64,000 bases of DNA from the NCBI GenBank assembly GCA_026645935.1, contig JAPKMP010000015.1, positions 31,360-95,359 on the forward strand, written 5' to 3'. The translations under genes and the position numbers were made by a program. Below the pieces are notes generated by a model. The model did no database searches, was not told where the DNA came from, and saw only the letters and a program-made list of their open reading frames with translations. This document shows positions 47,179-56,283 of the stretch, piece by piece. Source of the stretch: Candidatus Villigracilaceae bacterium (GTDB lineage: Bacteria > Chloroflexota > Anaerolineae > Anaerolineales > Villigracilaceae). How positions within the stretch are numbered: position 1 is the first letter of the stretch; every line of letters begins with the position of its first letter.

Positions 47179-48102
47179 TTACGATTTACGCATCGCTTCC
47201 ACCGCCTCATATAAACCATCAGCCAGCGAAACTTGCGGCTTGAAGCTGAGCATGTCCATGATCTTTTTTGGCGTGCCGATGGAGCGGTAGATGTCGCCAG
47301 CGCGGGGTTCGGCGTGGATGTGTTTCGGGGCGTTCGGGAAGATTTCGTAAAGGATATCGATCAAATCAAGCAAACGAGTCTCGACGCCAGTGCAGACGTT
47401 GAAGATCTGCCCGGGTGCGGCAGGATGCACAGCGGCGAGCAGATTCGCCCGCACCACATCGCGCACATTGACGAGGTCGCGGCTCTGACCGCCGTCGCCG
47501 AAGACGGTGATGGGTTTGTTATCCAACATTCGGCGGATGAAGATCGGCACGGCGGCGGCATACATCGAATCCGGTCGCTGACGCGGTCCATACACATTGA
47601 AATACCGCAGCGCAACCACTTCAAAGTTTAACGAGATTGTGTAGAGTTGACCGTAAAGTTCATCGACGCGTTTGGAGACGGCATAGGGCGATAATTGACG
47701 AAGCGTTGTATCCTCCGAAAGCGGATAATCCTCCGAGTCGCCGTAGACTGCCGCGCTGGTGGCGAAGACGGCACGCCTCACGCCCGCCGCGCGGGCGGCT
47801 TCGAACAGAATCGAAGTTCCGGTCACGTTGACGTCGAAACATTCGAGCGGCTTCTCCATCGACTCGGGTACGGATACAAAAGCCGCTTCGTGGAAAATGA
47901 CCTCCATGCCATTGACCGCTCTGGCAACCGCAGATGCATCGCGCAGATCGCCTTCCAGAATTTCCACATCCAAGCCTTCGAGGTTCTCACGCTTGCCGGA
48001 GGAAAAGTTATCGAACACTCGGACGGAATGCCCGAGCTCGAGCAGGGACCGTGATATATGCGAGCCGATAAAACCCGCGCCGCCTGTGACCAGATACTTC
48101 AT
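47179..48102 (-). CDS. NAD-dependent NDP-sugar epimerase/dehydratase
   Basis: A 307-aa SDR enzyme of the GalE/WbpP-like family. Residues 6-13 GGAGFIGS form the NAD-binding glycine motif, and SAAVYGDSEDYP to SPYAVSKR provides the Ser and Tyr-x3-Lys catalytic residues (about 122-150). It should epimerise a UDP-hexose or uronic acid. It starts two bases after the glycosylphosphotransferase stop, behind GGGAGATAG, so they are coupled. Confidence 0.92.
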   Translation of the reverse strand: MKYLVTGGAGFIGSHISRSLLELGHSVRVFDNFSSGKRENLEGLDVEILEGDLRDASAVARAVNGMEVIFHEAAFVSVPESMEKPLECFDVNVTGTSILFEAARAAGVRRAVFATSAAVYGDSEDYPLSEDTTLRQLSPYAVSKRVDELYGQLYTISLNFEVVALRYFNVYGPRQRPDSMYAAAVPIFIRRMLDNKPITVFGDGGQSRDLVNVRDVVRANLLAAVHPAAPGQIFNVCTGVETRLLDLIDILYEIFPNAPKHIHAEPRAGDIYRSIGTPKKIMDMLSFKPQVSLADGLYEAVEAMRKS

Positions 48103-48104
48103 GA

Positions 48105-49544
48105 CTATCTCCCGGTTCTTCTCAAAACGGTCCCAATGGTGCGCAACACGATACTAAAGTCCATGGTGAGCGTGCGGTGTTTGATGTAATACAGGTCATA
48201 TTCGAGCTTCACAAAAGTTTCCTTCACCGTCGCGACATATCCATAATTGATCTGCGCCCAACCTGTCAGTCCCGGTTTGACAAGCAGTCTTGCACGGTAA
48301 TATGGGATTCGCTTCTGATATTCCGCGACAAGCTCGGGCCGTTCCGCGCGCGGACCGACCAGGCTCATCTCGCCGCGCAACACATCCCAGAACTGCGGCA
48401 TCTCGTCGAGACGGGTCTTGCGCAAAAAGTTGCCGATCTTCGTAATGCGCGGATCGTTCTCCTCCGCGTTTTTGATCCCCTCCGCTTCGGCGTTTTGTGT
48501 CATCGTGCGGTATTTCAGGATATTGAACGGCCTGGCGCCTTTGCCCAGGCGGGGCTGGGAATAAAAGATCGGAAAGCCGGTTTCCAGGATGATGGCAAGC
48601 GAAAGAAAAGGAAAGGTTACAACAAAGATGATCGTGCCGAGAAAGCCGCCCAAGATATCCATGCTTCGTTTCAGGAACTCGTATAAACCGCTCACCCGCA
48701 CCTGATCCACGAAAGAACGGATGACCCAGTCGGTTTCGAGGTGTTCGATCGGCACACGCTGGGTCAATTCCTCGTACATGATCGGCATGCGCGTCACCTC
48801 GATGCCGCGTTCCTGAATATCAAGCACGGTTTGAAACGTCTCGCCTTTGATCTCGCCCGTGATGGCAACGACTACATCCGAGATGCGGTAATCTTCAATA
48901 AGATCAAAGAGGTGGCTGCTGTCGCCGAGGACTGCGAATCCATGATACGACTTGCTCTTTTTTGCGGGGTCGTCGTCGATGAAGCCGATGATAAGAAAGG
49001 GCGGCGGGTTGAGTTTGCGATACGCCTCCACCAGGGTGCGTCCCGCCTTGCCCGCGCCGATGACAAGCACACGGCGCATCATACCGGATGAGGTGTAAAG
49101 CCGAATATAGATGGCGCGCCAGCCCAACGTCAGGAAAGAGGCGAGAACGAGAAAGGCGCCGATCGCAATACGGGGCAGCGAGTTCGGGTCGATGTTGATC
49201 GTAAAGAGAAGTGAATATCCCAATAACCCGACGATCGGAGCGACGGCAATGGCGCGTAAAGTCTTGCGAAAATTCGAGGCGGTGTGGATCTCGTACGAGT
49301 CGACCATCAACAACAGCCAGACCAACGGCAGGAGATAGAACCAGACCGGGACCTCCACCTGAATAATGCGTTCCGCCACATTGCGCCGGACGCCGGATTC
49401 AACCAGACGGTATAGGGAGTATTGGTACCAAAAAAAGATCGCTCCAGCCGTGGCTGCGGCGGATGCGATGAAATCCCCGATCAACAGGACAGTTCGTTGC
49501 TCACTGGGTCGCAATCGCAGTGAGGGGCGGTAGATATCAGCCAT
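48105..49544 (-). CDS. Polyprenyl-phosphate glycosylphosphotransferase (WcaJ/WbaP-like)
   Basis: A 479-aa initiating enzyme of exopolysaccharide synthesis, loading a sugar-1-phosphate onto undecaprenyl phosphate. Five N-terminal hydrophobic segments, then a CoA-binding-like domain (VLVIGAGKAGRTLV), and the C-terminal bacterial sugar transferase domain from about residue 285 (FLKRSMDILGGFLG, then LRKTRLDEMPQFWDVLRGEMSLVGPRAERPE). The catalytic Asp-Glu is in RLDEMPQ. It overlaps the GT2 gene by eight bases. Confidence 0.94.
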   Translation of the reverse strand: MADIYRPSLRLRPSEQRTVLLIGDFIASAAATAGAIFFWYQYSLYRLVESGVRRNVAERIIQVEVPVWFYLLPLVWLLLMVDSYEIHTASNFRKTLRAIAVAPIVGLLGYSLLFTINIDPNSLPRIAIGAFLVLASFLTLGWRAIYIRLYTSSGMMRRVLVIGAGKAGRTLVEAYRKLNPPPFLIIGFIDDDPAKKSKSYHGFAVLGDSSHLFDLIEDYRISDVVVAITGEIKGETFQTVLDIQERGIEVTRMPIMYEELTQRVPIEHLETDWVIRSFVDQVRVSGLYEFLKRSMDILGGFLGTIIFVVTFPFLSLAIILETGFPIFYSQPRLGKGARPFNILKYRTMTQNAEAEGIKNAEENDPRITKIGNFLRKTRLDEMPQFWDVLRGEMSLVGPRAERPELVAEYQKRIPYYRARLLVKPGLTGWAQINYGYVATVKETFVKLEYDLYYIKHRTLTMDFSIVLRTIGTVLRRTGR

Positions 49545-50544
49545 TCTTGAACATGCTCGTAATGCCGCTCCACAAAAAGCCCGCGCCCCACGTCATGTGC
49601 ATGGTAGCGATGGCAAGCGGCAGCCCCCAAAGGTGGAATCCTTTCCTCGTCTTTATCGCCAGCCGCAAACCGGCAAGCCCCAATATTAGAAAATAGATCG
49701 AAAATTGCAATACAAATAAGAGCCGGGCGGTTGCGAACCATAAGGATAACACAATCAAAGCGATCAGGGCGAAGACGAACGCGGGCGGCAGCGCCTGACG
49801 CCAGCGGAGCGTGTGCGGATAACGCTTTAACATACGGAATTTCCAGTATCCGTAACGCCAATATTGCACGGCGAGCCTGCCGATCGTATCGCGCGAAAAA
49901 TAAACCGAGCGGATGGAGGGATCGAGCCAGACCACACCGCCGGATTCGCGCACACGCGTATTGAATTCATAATCTTCATTCGCGAGTAATCTTTCATCGA
50001 ATGTGCCGATCTTTTCGATCAACTCGCGGCGAAACGAACCGAATGGGACGGTATCCACAGCGCCCGCCTTTGCGTTGAGGCGATACATCGCATCCCCCAC
50101 GCCGAGCGGATGAGCCGCGGCAAATGAAATTGACTCTGCGATCCAGGTCTCCGCGCCGGGGCGAATCTCCCATACGCCGCCGACATTATCGCCCTTCCCA
50201 GATTGGTGCGCCGCGACGCATCGTTCGACATATTCGGGAATGGGCATCGAATGCGCATCCAGGCGGACGATGATCTCGCCTCGCGACTCGCGAATGGCTT
50301 GATTCACACCCGAGGGAATCGTCCTCGCTTTATTTTCCACCACGCGCACAGACAGGTCGGTATGCAGTTTCTGGAAAGACCCAATCACATCGCGCGTCTC
50401 ATCAGTCGAGAGACCATCCGAGATGACCACTTCCATCTTATCGAGCGGATAGGTCTGCAAATGCAGAGCCTCCAACAATTTGCGGATGGTGGCCTGTTCG
50501 TTATAACAGGGGATGATGATGGAAACGGTTGGATGATCGGGCAT
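49537..50544 (-). CDS. GT2 family glycosyltransferase (succinoglycan ExoA-like)
   Basis: About 335 aa. A GT-A domain (VSIIIPCYNEQATIRKLL, ISDGLSTDETRD, IVRLDAHSM, ANEDYEFNTRVRESGG) is followed by three hydrophobic segments at the C-terminus (about 250-320), as in ExoA-type enzymes that build a repeat unit on the lipid carrier. The TTG at 50568 would extend it, but the ATG at 50544 begins just before the fold and is preferred. No clear ribosome binding site. First gene of the polysaccharide run 50544-43125. Confidence 0.93.
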   Translation of the reverse strand: MPDHPTVSIIIPCYNEQATIRKLLEALHLQTYPLDKMEVVISDGLSTDETRDVIGSFQKLHTDLSVRVVENKARTIPSGVNQAIRESRGEIIVRLDAHSMPIPEYVERCVAAHQSGKGDNVGGVWEIRPGAETWIAESISFAAAHPLGVGDAMYRLNAKAGAVDTVPFGSFRRELIEKIGTFDERLLANEDYEFNTRVRESGGVVWLDPSIRSVYFSRDTIGRLAVQYWRYGYWKFRMLKRYPHTLRWRQALPPAFVFALIALIVLSLWFATARLLFVLQFSIYFLILGLAGLRLAIKTRKGFHLWGLPLAIATMHMTWGAGFLWSGITSMFKNG

Positions 50545-50672
50545 GTTCAGGCAAGGTTTCGCCGCCAACAGGGGCGGCGAATTAATGCAAGTGGTTATTC
50601 TCTTCGCGCAATGTTCGTCGTCCCGGGCGGAGATAAGGGAAGGATGACATCCATGCTCATACCCGCCCCTGT

Positions 50673-50678
50673 TATAAT
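50673..50678 (+). promoter_or_regulatory. -10 box before a 27-codon open frame
   Basis: TATAAT, with four bases to an ATG at 50683. The 230-base gap between the GT2 and RidA genes otherwise holds no recognised gene. Confidence 0.35.
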
Positions 50679-50682
50679 CTGG

Positions 50683-50766
50683 ATGGCTATTCTACCACTT
50701 TGCGCCGCTTCGATCTTTAACGCGCGAGTTATTTATGAACGGCTGCTCGCCAACCGCTGGAATTAA
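50683..50766 (+). CDS. Possible leaderless 27-aa peptide
   Basis: ATG to TAA, encoding MAILPLCAASIFNARVIYER followed by seven residues. The start half is hydrophobic and the end is basic. It has a -10 box just upstream but no ribosome binding site and no known relatives that I can name. It could equally be chance. Confidence 0.25.
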   Translation: MAILPLCAASIFNARVIYERLLANRWN

Positions 50767-50774
50767 GGCGTCAT

Positions 50775-51158
50775 TCAAGACGCAAGCGCGACACATTCGA
50801 TCTCGACCAACGCGCCTTTGGGCAACCCCGCCACGGCAACAGTCGTTCGGGCCGGCGGATTCTCATTGAAGACTTCTGCGTAGACCGCGTTCATCTTTGC
50901 AAAGTCGATCATATCTTTCAGGAATACCGTGGTCTTTACCACCTTGCTCATGCCGGTCCCGGCGGTTTCCAAAACATTTGTCAGGTTTTTAAGAGTCTGC
51001 CGGGTCTGCTCTTCGATTCCGCCGGGGACAAGCTCCATGGTGGCAGGATCGAGGCCGACCTGTCCGGCTGTGTAAACCAGGTTTCCGATATGGATCGCCT
51101 GCGAATACGGACCGATCGCCTTGGGCGCACTTTCGGTAAAAATAACACGTTTGTCCAT
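50775..51158 (-). CDS. ridA: RidA family enamine/imine deaminase
   Basis: A 127-aa Rid/YjgF protein that hydrolyses reactive 2-aminoacrylate and related enamines from PLP enzymes. It has the N-terminal APKAIGPYSQAI motif, GQVGLDPATMELV, and the catalytic arginine segment ARTTVAVAGLPKGALVEIE. ATG 51158 behind GAGGAAATC. The class III aminotransferase and other PLP enzymes in the genome are likely sources of substrate. Confidence 0.95.
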   Translation of the reverse strand: MDKRVIFTESAPKAIGPYSQAIHIGNLVYTAGQVGLDPATMELVPGGIEEQTRQTLKNLTNVLETAGTGMSKVVKTTVFLKDMIDFAKMNAVYAEVFNENPPARTTVAVAGLPKGALVEIECVALAS

Positions 51159-51209
51159 GATTTCCTCGTTTCCTATTCAGGGTAACTTTAATCGCCTAAC
51201 ACTTTTAGG

Positions 51210-51274
51210 TGTCATGCTGAGCGAAGCGAAGCAACTCCACGATTGTCTCATAGACTCTTCGTGGCGCCTTTAGC
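51210..51274. repeat. GTCATGCTGAGCGAAGCG-type dispersed element
   Basis: Starts GTCATGCTGAGCGAAGCGAA (51210-51229) and includes the inverted GGCGCC and GCGCCC segments. It is a variant of the same class as the other GTCAT-starting elements. It fills the middle of the 200-base gap between CapA and RidA. Confidence 0.6.
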
Positions 51275-51357
51275 GCCCGATTTGAAAGGTGATTTATGTT
51301 ACTCTGAATAAATGGTTTGATAAGCGGATATATTTTATTACGAAATTACTTAAGGTG

Positions 51358-51374
51358 ATTAGGGTGAGGGGGGC
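51358..51374. repeat. CCCTCACCCTAA repeat end at the CapA stop codon
   Basis: GATTAGGGTGAGGGGGG, the end of the CCCTCACCCTAA-type element seen at 13773-13805. It provides the CapA stop codon and the last codons. Confidence 0.5.
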
Positions 51375-53020
51375 AACGCGATCGGCGTCAGCGTCATTGT
51401 TGGCTGCGGGATGGGTGTCGGCATCAACTGTGTCCAGCCGCTATAAGCAAAGTATTCCGAGAGAAATTGTGTTCTCTCGCGCTCATTCATCGGGCGCGGA
51501 CGCGAGAAGTCTTCCAGCATGGCGGTGAGCAACTCTACGCCTAGATATTTTCCGTCGTAGAACACATGGCGGTCGATAAATTCGCGGCGGGTTTCATCGA
51601 TCACCGAGCCGTCAGGCAATTCGTAGGTCATCTGGTCGAAGAATAAATTTCCCAAGCCGAAATGGATGAAGGAGTCTCCGCGAAATTCCATCAGGTGCGG
51701 ATAATGCGCCTGACTTCCGCTGACCACTGTTGCGCCTGCGTCAGCGACAGCATGGAATCCCTCTTCGTGCATATAGCACGGACCGGAATGATAGCATTCC
51801 TCATGCTGGAATGTAAAGACCACCATGTATCCCTCCGATGTGAGATTCTTTATTCGCCTTGCAAAGAATTCATAATCGCAGTCTGCAGCGCCAGGCTGAA
51901 TATCGGTGGCTTTTACAAATTCGTAGGAGACTTTCCCATTACAGCCCAGGAATGCGATTTTGTTGCCGTTCACTTCCATCAGCACGGGTTTGCGCGCCTC
52001 TTCCTGGTTCGCACCGCCGCCATAGTAGGGAATGTTGTATTGTTTATATAACGCAAGCGTATCGAGCATGGCTTGCACGCCGCGGTCGGCAAAATGATCG
52101 CCGGTCAGCTCCACAATGTCAACGCCGACGTATTTCAACAACTCGATATATTTTGGGTCGCTGCAAAGGATGAAATTCTTATATCCCGGCGTCGGCGGCG
52201 GGCAATGCACATCGAAAGGCACTTCATTGCTGATGTGCGCAACATCCGCATTCGCAAGCCAGTCGCGGATCAATTCGCCCGGATTCGTCACGCCTTTCAA
52301 TTCCATCGTGAACGCCGTTGCACGCACCATCGCCGTCACGCCTGTCAGGACAACGGTCGCCAGCCTGGATGCGTCACGGTTCGAAGCAGGAAGTTCAAAC
52401 GATGCGCTCGTCAAACCAAACGTCACTTTCAACGGATATTGGCTCGCGTCGAACTCTTTACGTATCGGGGATCGACCGTCCACCGTCAATACCTTCCATT
52501 TAGGTTGGATATCTTCGAACGGAATGATCGCCGGACTAAAGGGTTGAGTCCACGCCGCAGGCATAATCTGATCGGAGGGCACGCTTCTTACCGCGCCTGA
52601 GGCCGGCTCACCCCACAAAGATGTCAACGCCCTCAGGGTGGATTCTGCCATGAGCAACGGCTGACCGTTCCCGGTCAGGGATGAGCCGCTCTGCCAGGCG
52701 GAGATCAAGTCTGCGGACGAGACTCCATCCATCACAGTAGGGAAAGGCGCAACAAGGACGTAAATCCAAATCGAGCCCGAGTCGGAAACATCCAAGGTTT
52801 GCGTTGCCAACTCACGGACATCGGTCAATGGAAGACCAGAACCTTCTGCCATCTCCAGCAGATCATCCGGGACAGCAGGACTCACCCACAGCGCATCGGG
52901 AATGGGTGTTTGCGTTGGCTTTGGCTGGACGAAAACGGTTGGCGTCGGCGGCATTTCCGTCGCAGATGCGCAGGCGGCTAGTAAAAAGAGTATTAGGAGA
53001 AGGGAAGGATTTTTTTTCAT
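51359..53020 (-). CDS. CapA-like lipoprotein (PGA-type capsule/metallophosphoesterase fold)
   Basis: A 553-aa exported protein with a lipobox (LLAAC) near residue 19. Residues 30-200 are an unassigned N-terminal part. The C-terminal half is the CapA/PgsA family: LANADVAHISNEVPF, IVELTGDHFADRG, NKIAFLGCNGK and SGSQAHYPHLMEFRGDSFIHFGLGN. CapA is needed for poly-gamma-glutamate capsule synthesis in Bacillus; here there is no PgsB/C, so the role is uncertain. A TTG at 53029 would add three residues; the ATG at 53020 is preferred. The final PPSP comes from a dispersed repeat end. Confidence 0.87.
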   Translation of the reverse strand: MKKNPSLLLILFLLAACASATEMPPTPTVFVQPKPTQTPIPDALWVSPAVPDDLLEMAEGSGLPLTDVRELATQTLDVSDSGSIWIYVLVAPFPTVMDGVSSADLISAWQSGSSLTGNGQPLLMAESTLRALTSLWGEPASGAVRSVPSDQIMPAAWTQPFSPAIIPFEDIQPKWKVLTVDGRSPIRKEFDASQYPLKVTFGLTSASFELPASNRDASRLATVVLTGVTAMVRATAFTMELKGVTNPGELIRDWLANADVAHISNEVPFDVHCPPPTPGYKNFILCSDPKYIELLKYVGVDIVELTGDHFADRGVQAMLDTLALYKQYNIPYYGGGANQEEARKPVLMEVNGNKIAFLGCNGKVSYEFVKATDIQPGAADCDYEFFARRIKNLTSEGYMVVFTFQHEECYHSGPCYMHEEGFHAVADAGATVVSGSQAHYPHLMEFRGDSFIHFGLGNLFFDQMTYELPDGSVIDETRREFIDRHVFYDGKYLGVELLTAMLEDFSRPRPMNERERTQFLSEYFAYSGWTQLMPTPIPQPTMTLTPIALPPSP

Positions 53021-53028
53021 GGGTTTCA

Positions 53029-53063
53029 AAGAAAAAGTACGAAGCGATGATCGCCTCGTACTT
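53029..53063 (-). terminator. Intrinsic terminator/attenuator just ahead of the CapA-like start
   Basis: Reading the minus strand, AAGTACGAGGCGA pairs with TCGCTTCGTACTT, followed by TTTTTCTTT. It ends nine bases before the ATG at 53020, so transcripts from the enolase gene upstream should stop here. That leaves almost no room for a leader for the CapA-like gene. Confidence 0.8.
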
Positions 53064-53094
53064 ATAAATGTACCAGCTTAATCAGGCGTGAGCG

Positions 53095-54201
53095 TTAGTT
53101 TACTACGACTTTCGCAAGCGTATGGGATTTCAAAGATTCATCGTTAATCGTCACCCCCAAGCCGGGAGCCGAGGGAACATCGATCGTCGAGTCTTTGTTG
53201 AGCGCAAATCTTTCATTCGTTATATCGCGTTTGTAATATCGATCTGAAGCGGAGACATCACCGGGGAGAATGAAGTTGGGCAGGGATGCCAATGCAAGAT
53301 TCGAGGCGCGCCCGATACCGGTTTCCAACATACCGCCGCACCAGACAGGCATATCGATCTCTTTGCAAAGGTCATGCACCAGGACGCCCTGACTTAATCC
53401 GCCCAGCCTGCCTGCCTTGATATTGATGACCCTGCAGGCTTTCATCTCGATGGCGTATCTTGCATGCCGCGGCGACACGATGCTTTCATCGAGACAGACC
53501 GGCGTGTTGAACTTCGCCTGGAATTTGTGATGGTCCCAGATATCATCCTCGAAGAGCGGCTGTTCGATGAGCAAGAGATTCAGATCGTCCATTGGCTTAA
53601 GGGATTCCGCGTCGTCCATCGAATAGGCGGAGTTGGCGTCCACCTGCAGGCGGATGCCCGGGAAGGCTTTGCGGACAGCTTGCGCATACGTCACATCCTT
53701 GCCTGGTTTGATCTTGATCTTCACGCGAGCGTAGCCGCTGTTGACGTAATCTGTCACGGTTTCGACCAGTTTTTCAGGCGAGCCTTGAATGCCCACCGAA
53801 ACACCGACCTCCACCTTGTCCCGCATTCCACCGAATAATTGTTTGAGCGACTTGCCTCCGCGCTTTCCAAGCAGATCCCAAAGCGCCATTTCAACGCCCG
53901 CTTTCGCAAGGTGATGTCCGCGGATTCCTGCGACGCGATACTGAAAATCAGGCGCGTCCTTCACCTCCTTTCCAAGTATCAATGGCGCAATGAACTCCTT
54001 GAGAATATGCATGGCAGTCCCGGTGGTTTCGTAGTTGTAGCCGGGGTTGTAAGAGGCAACACATTCGCCATAACCTGTCAACCCTTCGGAACGAATTTCG
54101 ACGATGATACATTGTCGTTCCGTCTCGCGGCCAAAGGAAGTCTCGAATGGTGAGACGAGCGGCATGGAGATATGATGGAAAACAAGGGATTCGATTTTCA
54201 T
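53095..54201 (-). CDS. MenC-type o-succinylbenzoate synthase / N-acylamino acid racemase
   Basis: A 368-aa enolase-superfamily enzyme of the OSBS/NSAR group. Catalytic lysines K163 and K165 are in VKIKIKPG, metal ligands D188, E213 and D238 in QVDAN, LIEQP and LDES, and the second-strand lysine K262 is in NIKAGRLGG. All are intact. The family dehydrates SHCHC in menaquinone synthesis or racemises N-acyl amino acids; genome context decides, and no other men genes are here. ATG 54201 has a GGAAATACC site. Confidence 0.92.
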   Translation of the reverse strand: MKIESLVFHHISMPLVSPFETSFGRETERQCIIVEIRSEGLTGYGECVASYNPGYNYETTGTAMHILKEFIAPLILGKEVKDAPDFQYRVAGIRGHHLAKAGVEMALWDLLGKRGGKSLKQLFGGMRDKVEVGVSVGIQGSPEKLVETVTDYVNSGYARVKIKIKPGKDVTYAQAVRKAFPGIRLQVDANSAYSMDDAESLKPMDDLNLLLIEQPLFEDDIWDHHKFQAKFNTPVCLDESIVSPRHARYAIEMKACRVINIKAGRLGGLSQGVLVHDLCKEIDMPVWCGGMLETGIGRASNLALASLPNFILPGDVSASDRYYKRDITNERFALNKDSTIDVPSAPGLGVTINDESLKSHTLAKVVVN

Positions 54202-54254
54202 GGTATTTCCAGAAAGACCACAGGGATAATGAAGCCTATCAGGGTCTGATGATG

Positions 54255-54770
54255 TTAGTTATTGTTTCCCTGTTCGTCGGTGATCTTGATCCCGCGGAGG
54301 GCATCGTCGAGGCTGGTGGCTTCGAGGCGCACACCCGGAGCGGGCGTCCCGCAAAATGGGCAGATATTCCATGGCAATTCCATCAACTTGGAGCAGTTAT
54401 GACATGTTTTCTTCAACTTGGTGTGACAATTCGGACAGACCTGCCAATCCTCTTTGACCCGCCTCTCGCATCCCGGGCAAAGCGGAAGGTCTTCGAGCGC
54501 CTGCAATAACGCCTCTTCCTCCAATGTCCGTTGATATTCCTCCTCCAGGGTCCGCGGCGGGCGGAGGATGAGATAGACCAACACCCCTGGTAAATTCAGC
54601 ACTGCAACGAGCAATGCAGACAGGGTTTGCACCAATGGGTCGCGCGCGCGGGAACGGATATCGCGGTACGTCCAGATCACAAGGCTGATCCACAAGGCAA
54701 TCAGGAATGCGCCCGCAAAGGCGGTCAGCACAAGCGTGAGGTTTGCGATGAATACGGGATCAAAGGTCAT
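54255..54770 (-). CDS. Zinc-ribbon membrane protein
   Basis: A 171-aa protein with two N-terminal hydrophobic segments (about 8-32 and 50-68). A charged middle part follows, then two zinc-ribbon halves: CPGCERRVKEDWQVCPNC and CHNCSKL...CPFC. This is the double zinc-ribbon (DZR-like) layout common in membrane-anchored regulators. No function can be assigned. ATG 54770 behind CGGAGTACTT. Confidence 0.8.
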   Translation of the reverse strand: MTFDPVFIANLTLVLTAFAGAFLIALWISLVIWTYRDIRSRARDPLVQTLSALLVAVLNLPGVLVYLILRPPRTLEEEYQRTLEEEALLQALEDLPLCPGCERRVKEDWQVCPNCHTKLKKTCHNCSKLMELPWNICPFCGTPAPGVRLEATSLDDALRGIKITDEQGNNN

Positions 54771-54807
54771 AAGTACTCCGGGTTGGCTTCATTTTAATCC
54801 ATATCGC

Positions 54808-54855
54808 GATGGTATTACGGAGGGATTGCTTCGTTGCCGCACTCCTCGCGATGAC
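54808..54855. repeat. Partial GATTGCTTCG/CTCGCGATGAC element
   Basis: Right half of the GTCATTGCGAG-type element (GGGATTGCTTCG then ACTCCTCGCGATGAC). The left arm is only weakly present. It lies in the 92-base gap after the zinc-ribbon gene. Confidence 0.6.
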
Positions 54856-54862
54856 GAAAAAA

Positions 54863-56161
54863 TCACGGGGTTACAAACTCGAAGCGCCACTCCGTTCCTT
54901 CTGTGAACTGCCGGGATGTGACGCCCATCAATTGATAGAACGTCTGACCGGGGCGCAGGTAAATCGGCGAGCCGTCGGGATGGGTAAGAAGGACGGGTTG
55001 GTCGATGGAGGCGCGATTCCACCTTGCCGGTATGGCAAGACCGTCGCGGAAGACGTAGGCATTGCCATAATCGATCAACTGCGGGTTATAGATCTCGTCC
55101 TCCGCCTGTCCCAGGCTGGTGAATATGTAAGGCACAAATAACACAACCACATTTTCCGCGGTGACCGGTTCCCTGGTGTAATCATCGTATAGAAGATCGT
55201 ATTGTTCCACTTTGCGGTTTATCAGGTCCTTGGCTTCCTGATACCGAAAATATGTGCGCGTATCGGGTTCGTAGGCCCAATAACCATAATTCACGGGGGA
55301 ATAAAAATTATAAATACGGGTGACGATCGTCGGGACTTGAGGCGTGACCTCAGAAAAAAATCCGCCGCTGAACGTTTGAGGGCTGTTATCCAGGCCTTTC
55401 CTTTCTGCACAAGCCTGCCATTTTGTCGCATTGAAAAACACATTGTTATACCCCTCACGCTTATAAGGACCCATAAAGTAAGGCGGACAATTGCCGAATC
55501 CCACCGAAATGAAGAACGGGGCGATATCCAGGGAATGGAAGTATTCAAGTTCGCGCGAGTCTGCGCCTTTGAACATCAGGTATGAGTGGTACATACGGGC
55601 AAGATGCTCATCGAAATAACGCCCCGAGCGAACGGGTCCCACCCGCTCAGCGACGGAAACATTGCTATAAAAGATTCCGACAAATCTTGTATCGCCCCAC
55701 TCGATGTAGTATTCGTAGACGACATCGGCAAGTGTCAATCCGGATTGCGGCCGGACGTAGTCTGGAGAGTTGCCAATCTTGATGGCAAGAGGCCTGTGTT
55801 GCAAAAACGAGGGGTCTTCAACTGGCAGCCCTGTCAATGGGTTAAAAAGCAAAACACTCCCCACCGGGGTAGGCATTGAATCCACGGGCACCGAAACGTC
55901 CTGCGGAACTACGATACTGGTCGGGTGGGGAGTAAAGGTCGCAGCAGGCTGCGGCGTATCGATCGATACATACGGATCCTGCGTGCTTCCGGCTTGGGGC
56001 TGAAAGGGCGTCGGGGTTGGCAGGTACTCTGATGGAGAAGGAGAAGGAATCAGGTCCGGGCTTGAAGCGGGCGATGTCGGCGTGCAGGATACGCCCGCGA
56101 TGATGATCAGCAGCCAATGGATTTTTCTCGTTCGCTTATGCCGGTAATTATCAAATATCAT
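54863..56161 (-). CDS. DUF3048 (YerB-like) lipoprotein
   Basis: A 432-aa exported protein. A short basic N-terminus and helix (HWLLIIIAGVSC) give a lipobox, followed by a Pro/Thr/Ser-rich linker to about residue 100. The DUF3048 domain then shows NPLTGLPVEDPSFLQHRPLAIKIGNSPDYVRPQSGL and RVGPVRSGR, and at the C-terminus the DUF3048_C motif WNRASIDQPVLLTHPDGSPI. Function outside the membrane is unknown. The frame opens at 56182, but ATG 56161 sits six bases after a TACAAT box, so a leaderless start there is preferred. Confidence 0.9.
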   Translation of the reverse strand: MIFDNYRHKRTRKIHWLLIIIAGVSCTPTSPASSPDLIPSPSPSEYLPTPTPFQPQAGSTQDPYVSIDTPQPAATFTPHPTSIVVPQDVSVPVDSMPTPVGSVLLFNPLTGLPVEDPSFLQHRPLAIKIGNSPDYVRPQSGLTLADVVYEYYIEWGDTRFVGIFYSNVSVAERVGPVRSGRYFDEHLARMYHSYLMFKGADSRELEYFHSLDIAPFFISVGFGNCPPYFMGPYKREGYNNVFFNATKWQACAERKGLDNSPQTFSGGFFSEVTPQVPTIVTRIYNFYSPVNYGYWAYEPDTRTYFRYQEAKDLINRKVEQYDLLYDDYTREPVTAENVVVLFVPYIFTSLGQAEDEIYNPQLIDYGNAYVFRDGLAIPARWNRASIDQPVLLTHPDGSPIYLRPGQTFYQLMGVTSRQFTEGTEWRFEFVTP

Positions 56162-56167
56162 TCGAAG

Positions 56168-56173
56168 ATTGTA
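56168..56173 (-). promoter_or_regulatory. -10 box, leaderless start of the DUF3048 gene
   Basis: TACAAT on the minus strand with six bases to the ATG at 56161. The transcript would begin at the start codon. Confidence 0.6.
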
Positions 56174-56263
56174 CCAAACCAATACAACAGCTTCTGAGCA
56201 GAATCACTCAGAATTGAGAGGGCTTTGAGCAGTCACGAACAGAGTCGTAGCAATGGCATTCCC

Positions 56264-56272
56264 TGTTACAAT
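56264..56272 (+). promoter_or_regulatory. Extended -10 box of the antiporter-like operon
   Basis: TG-T-TACAAT with 11 bases to the ATG at 56284, predicting a leader of about four bases. No ribosome binding site is visible. It diverges from the DUF3048 promoter in a 122-base gap. Confidence 0.6.
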
Positions 56273-56283
56273 TAATAAACCCC

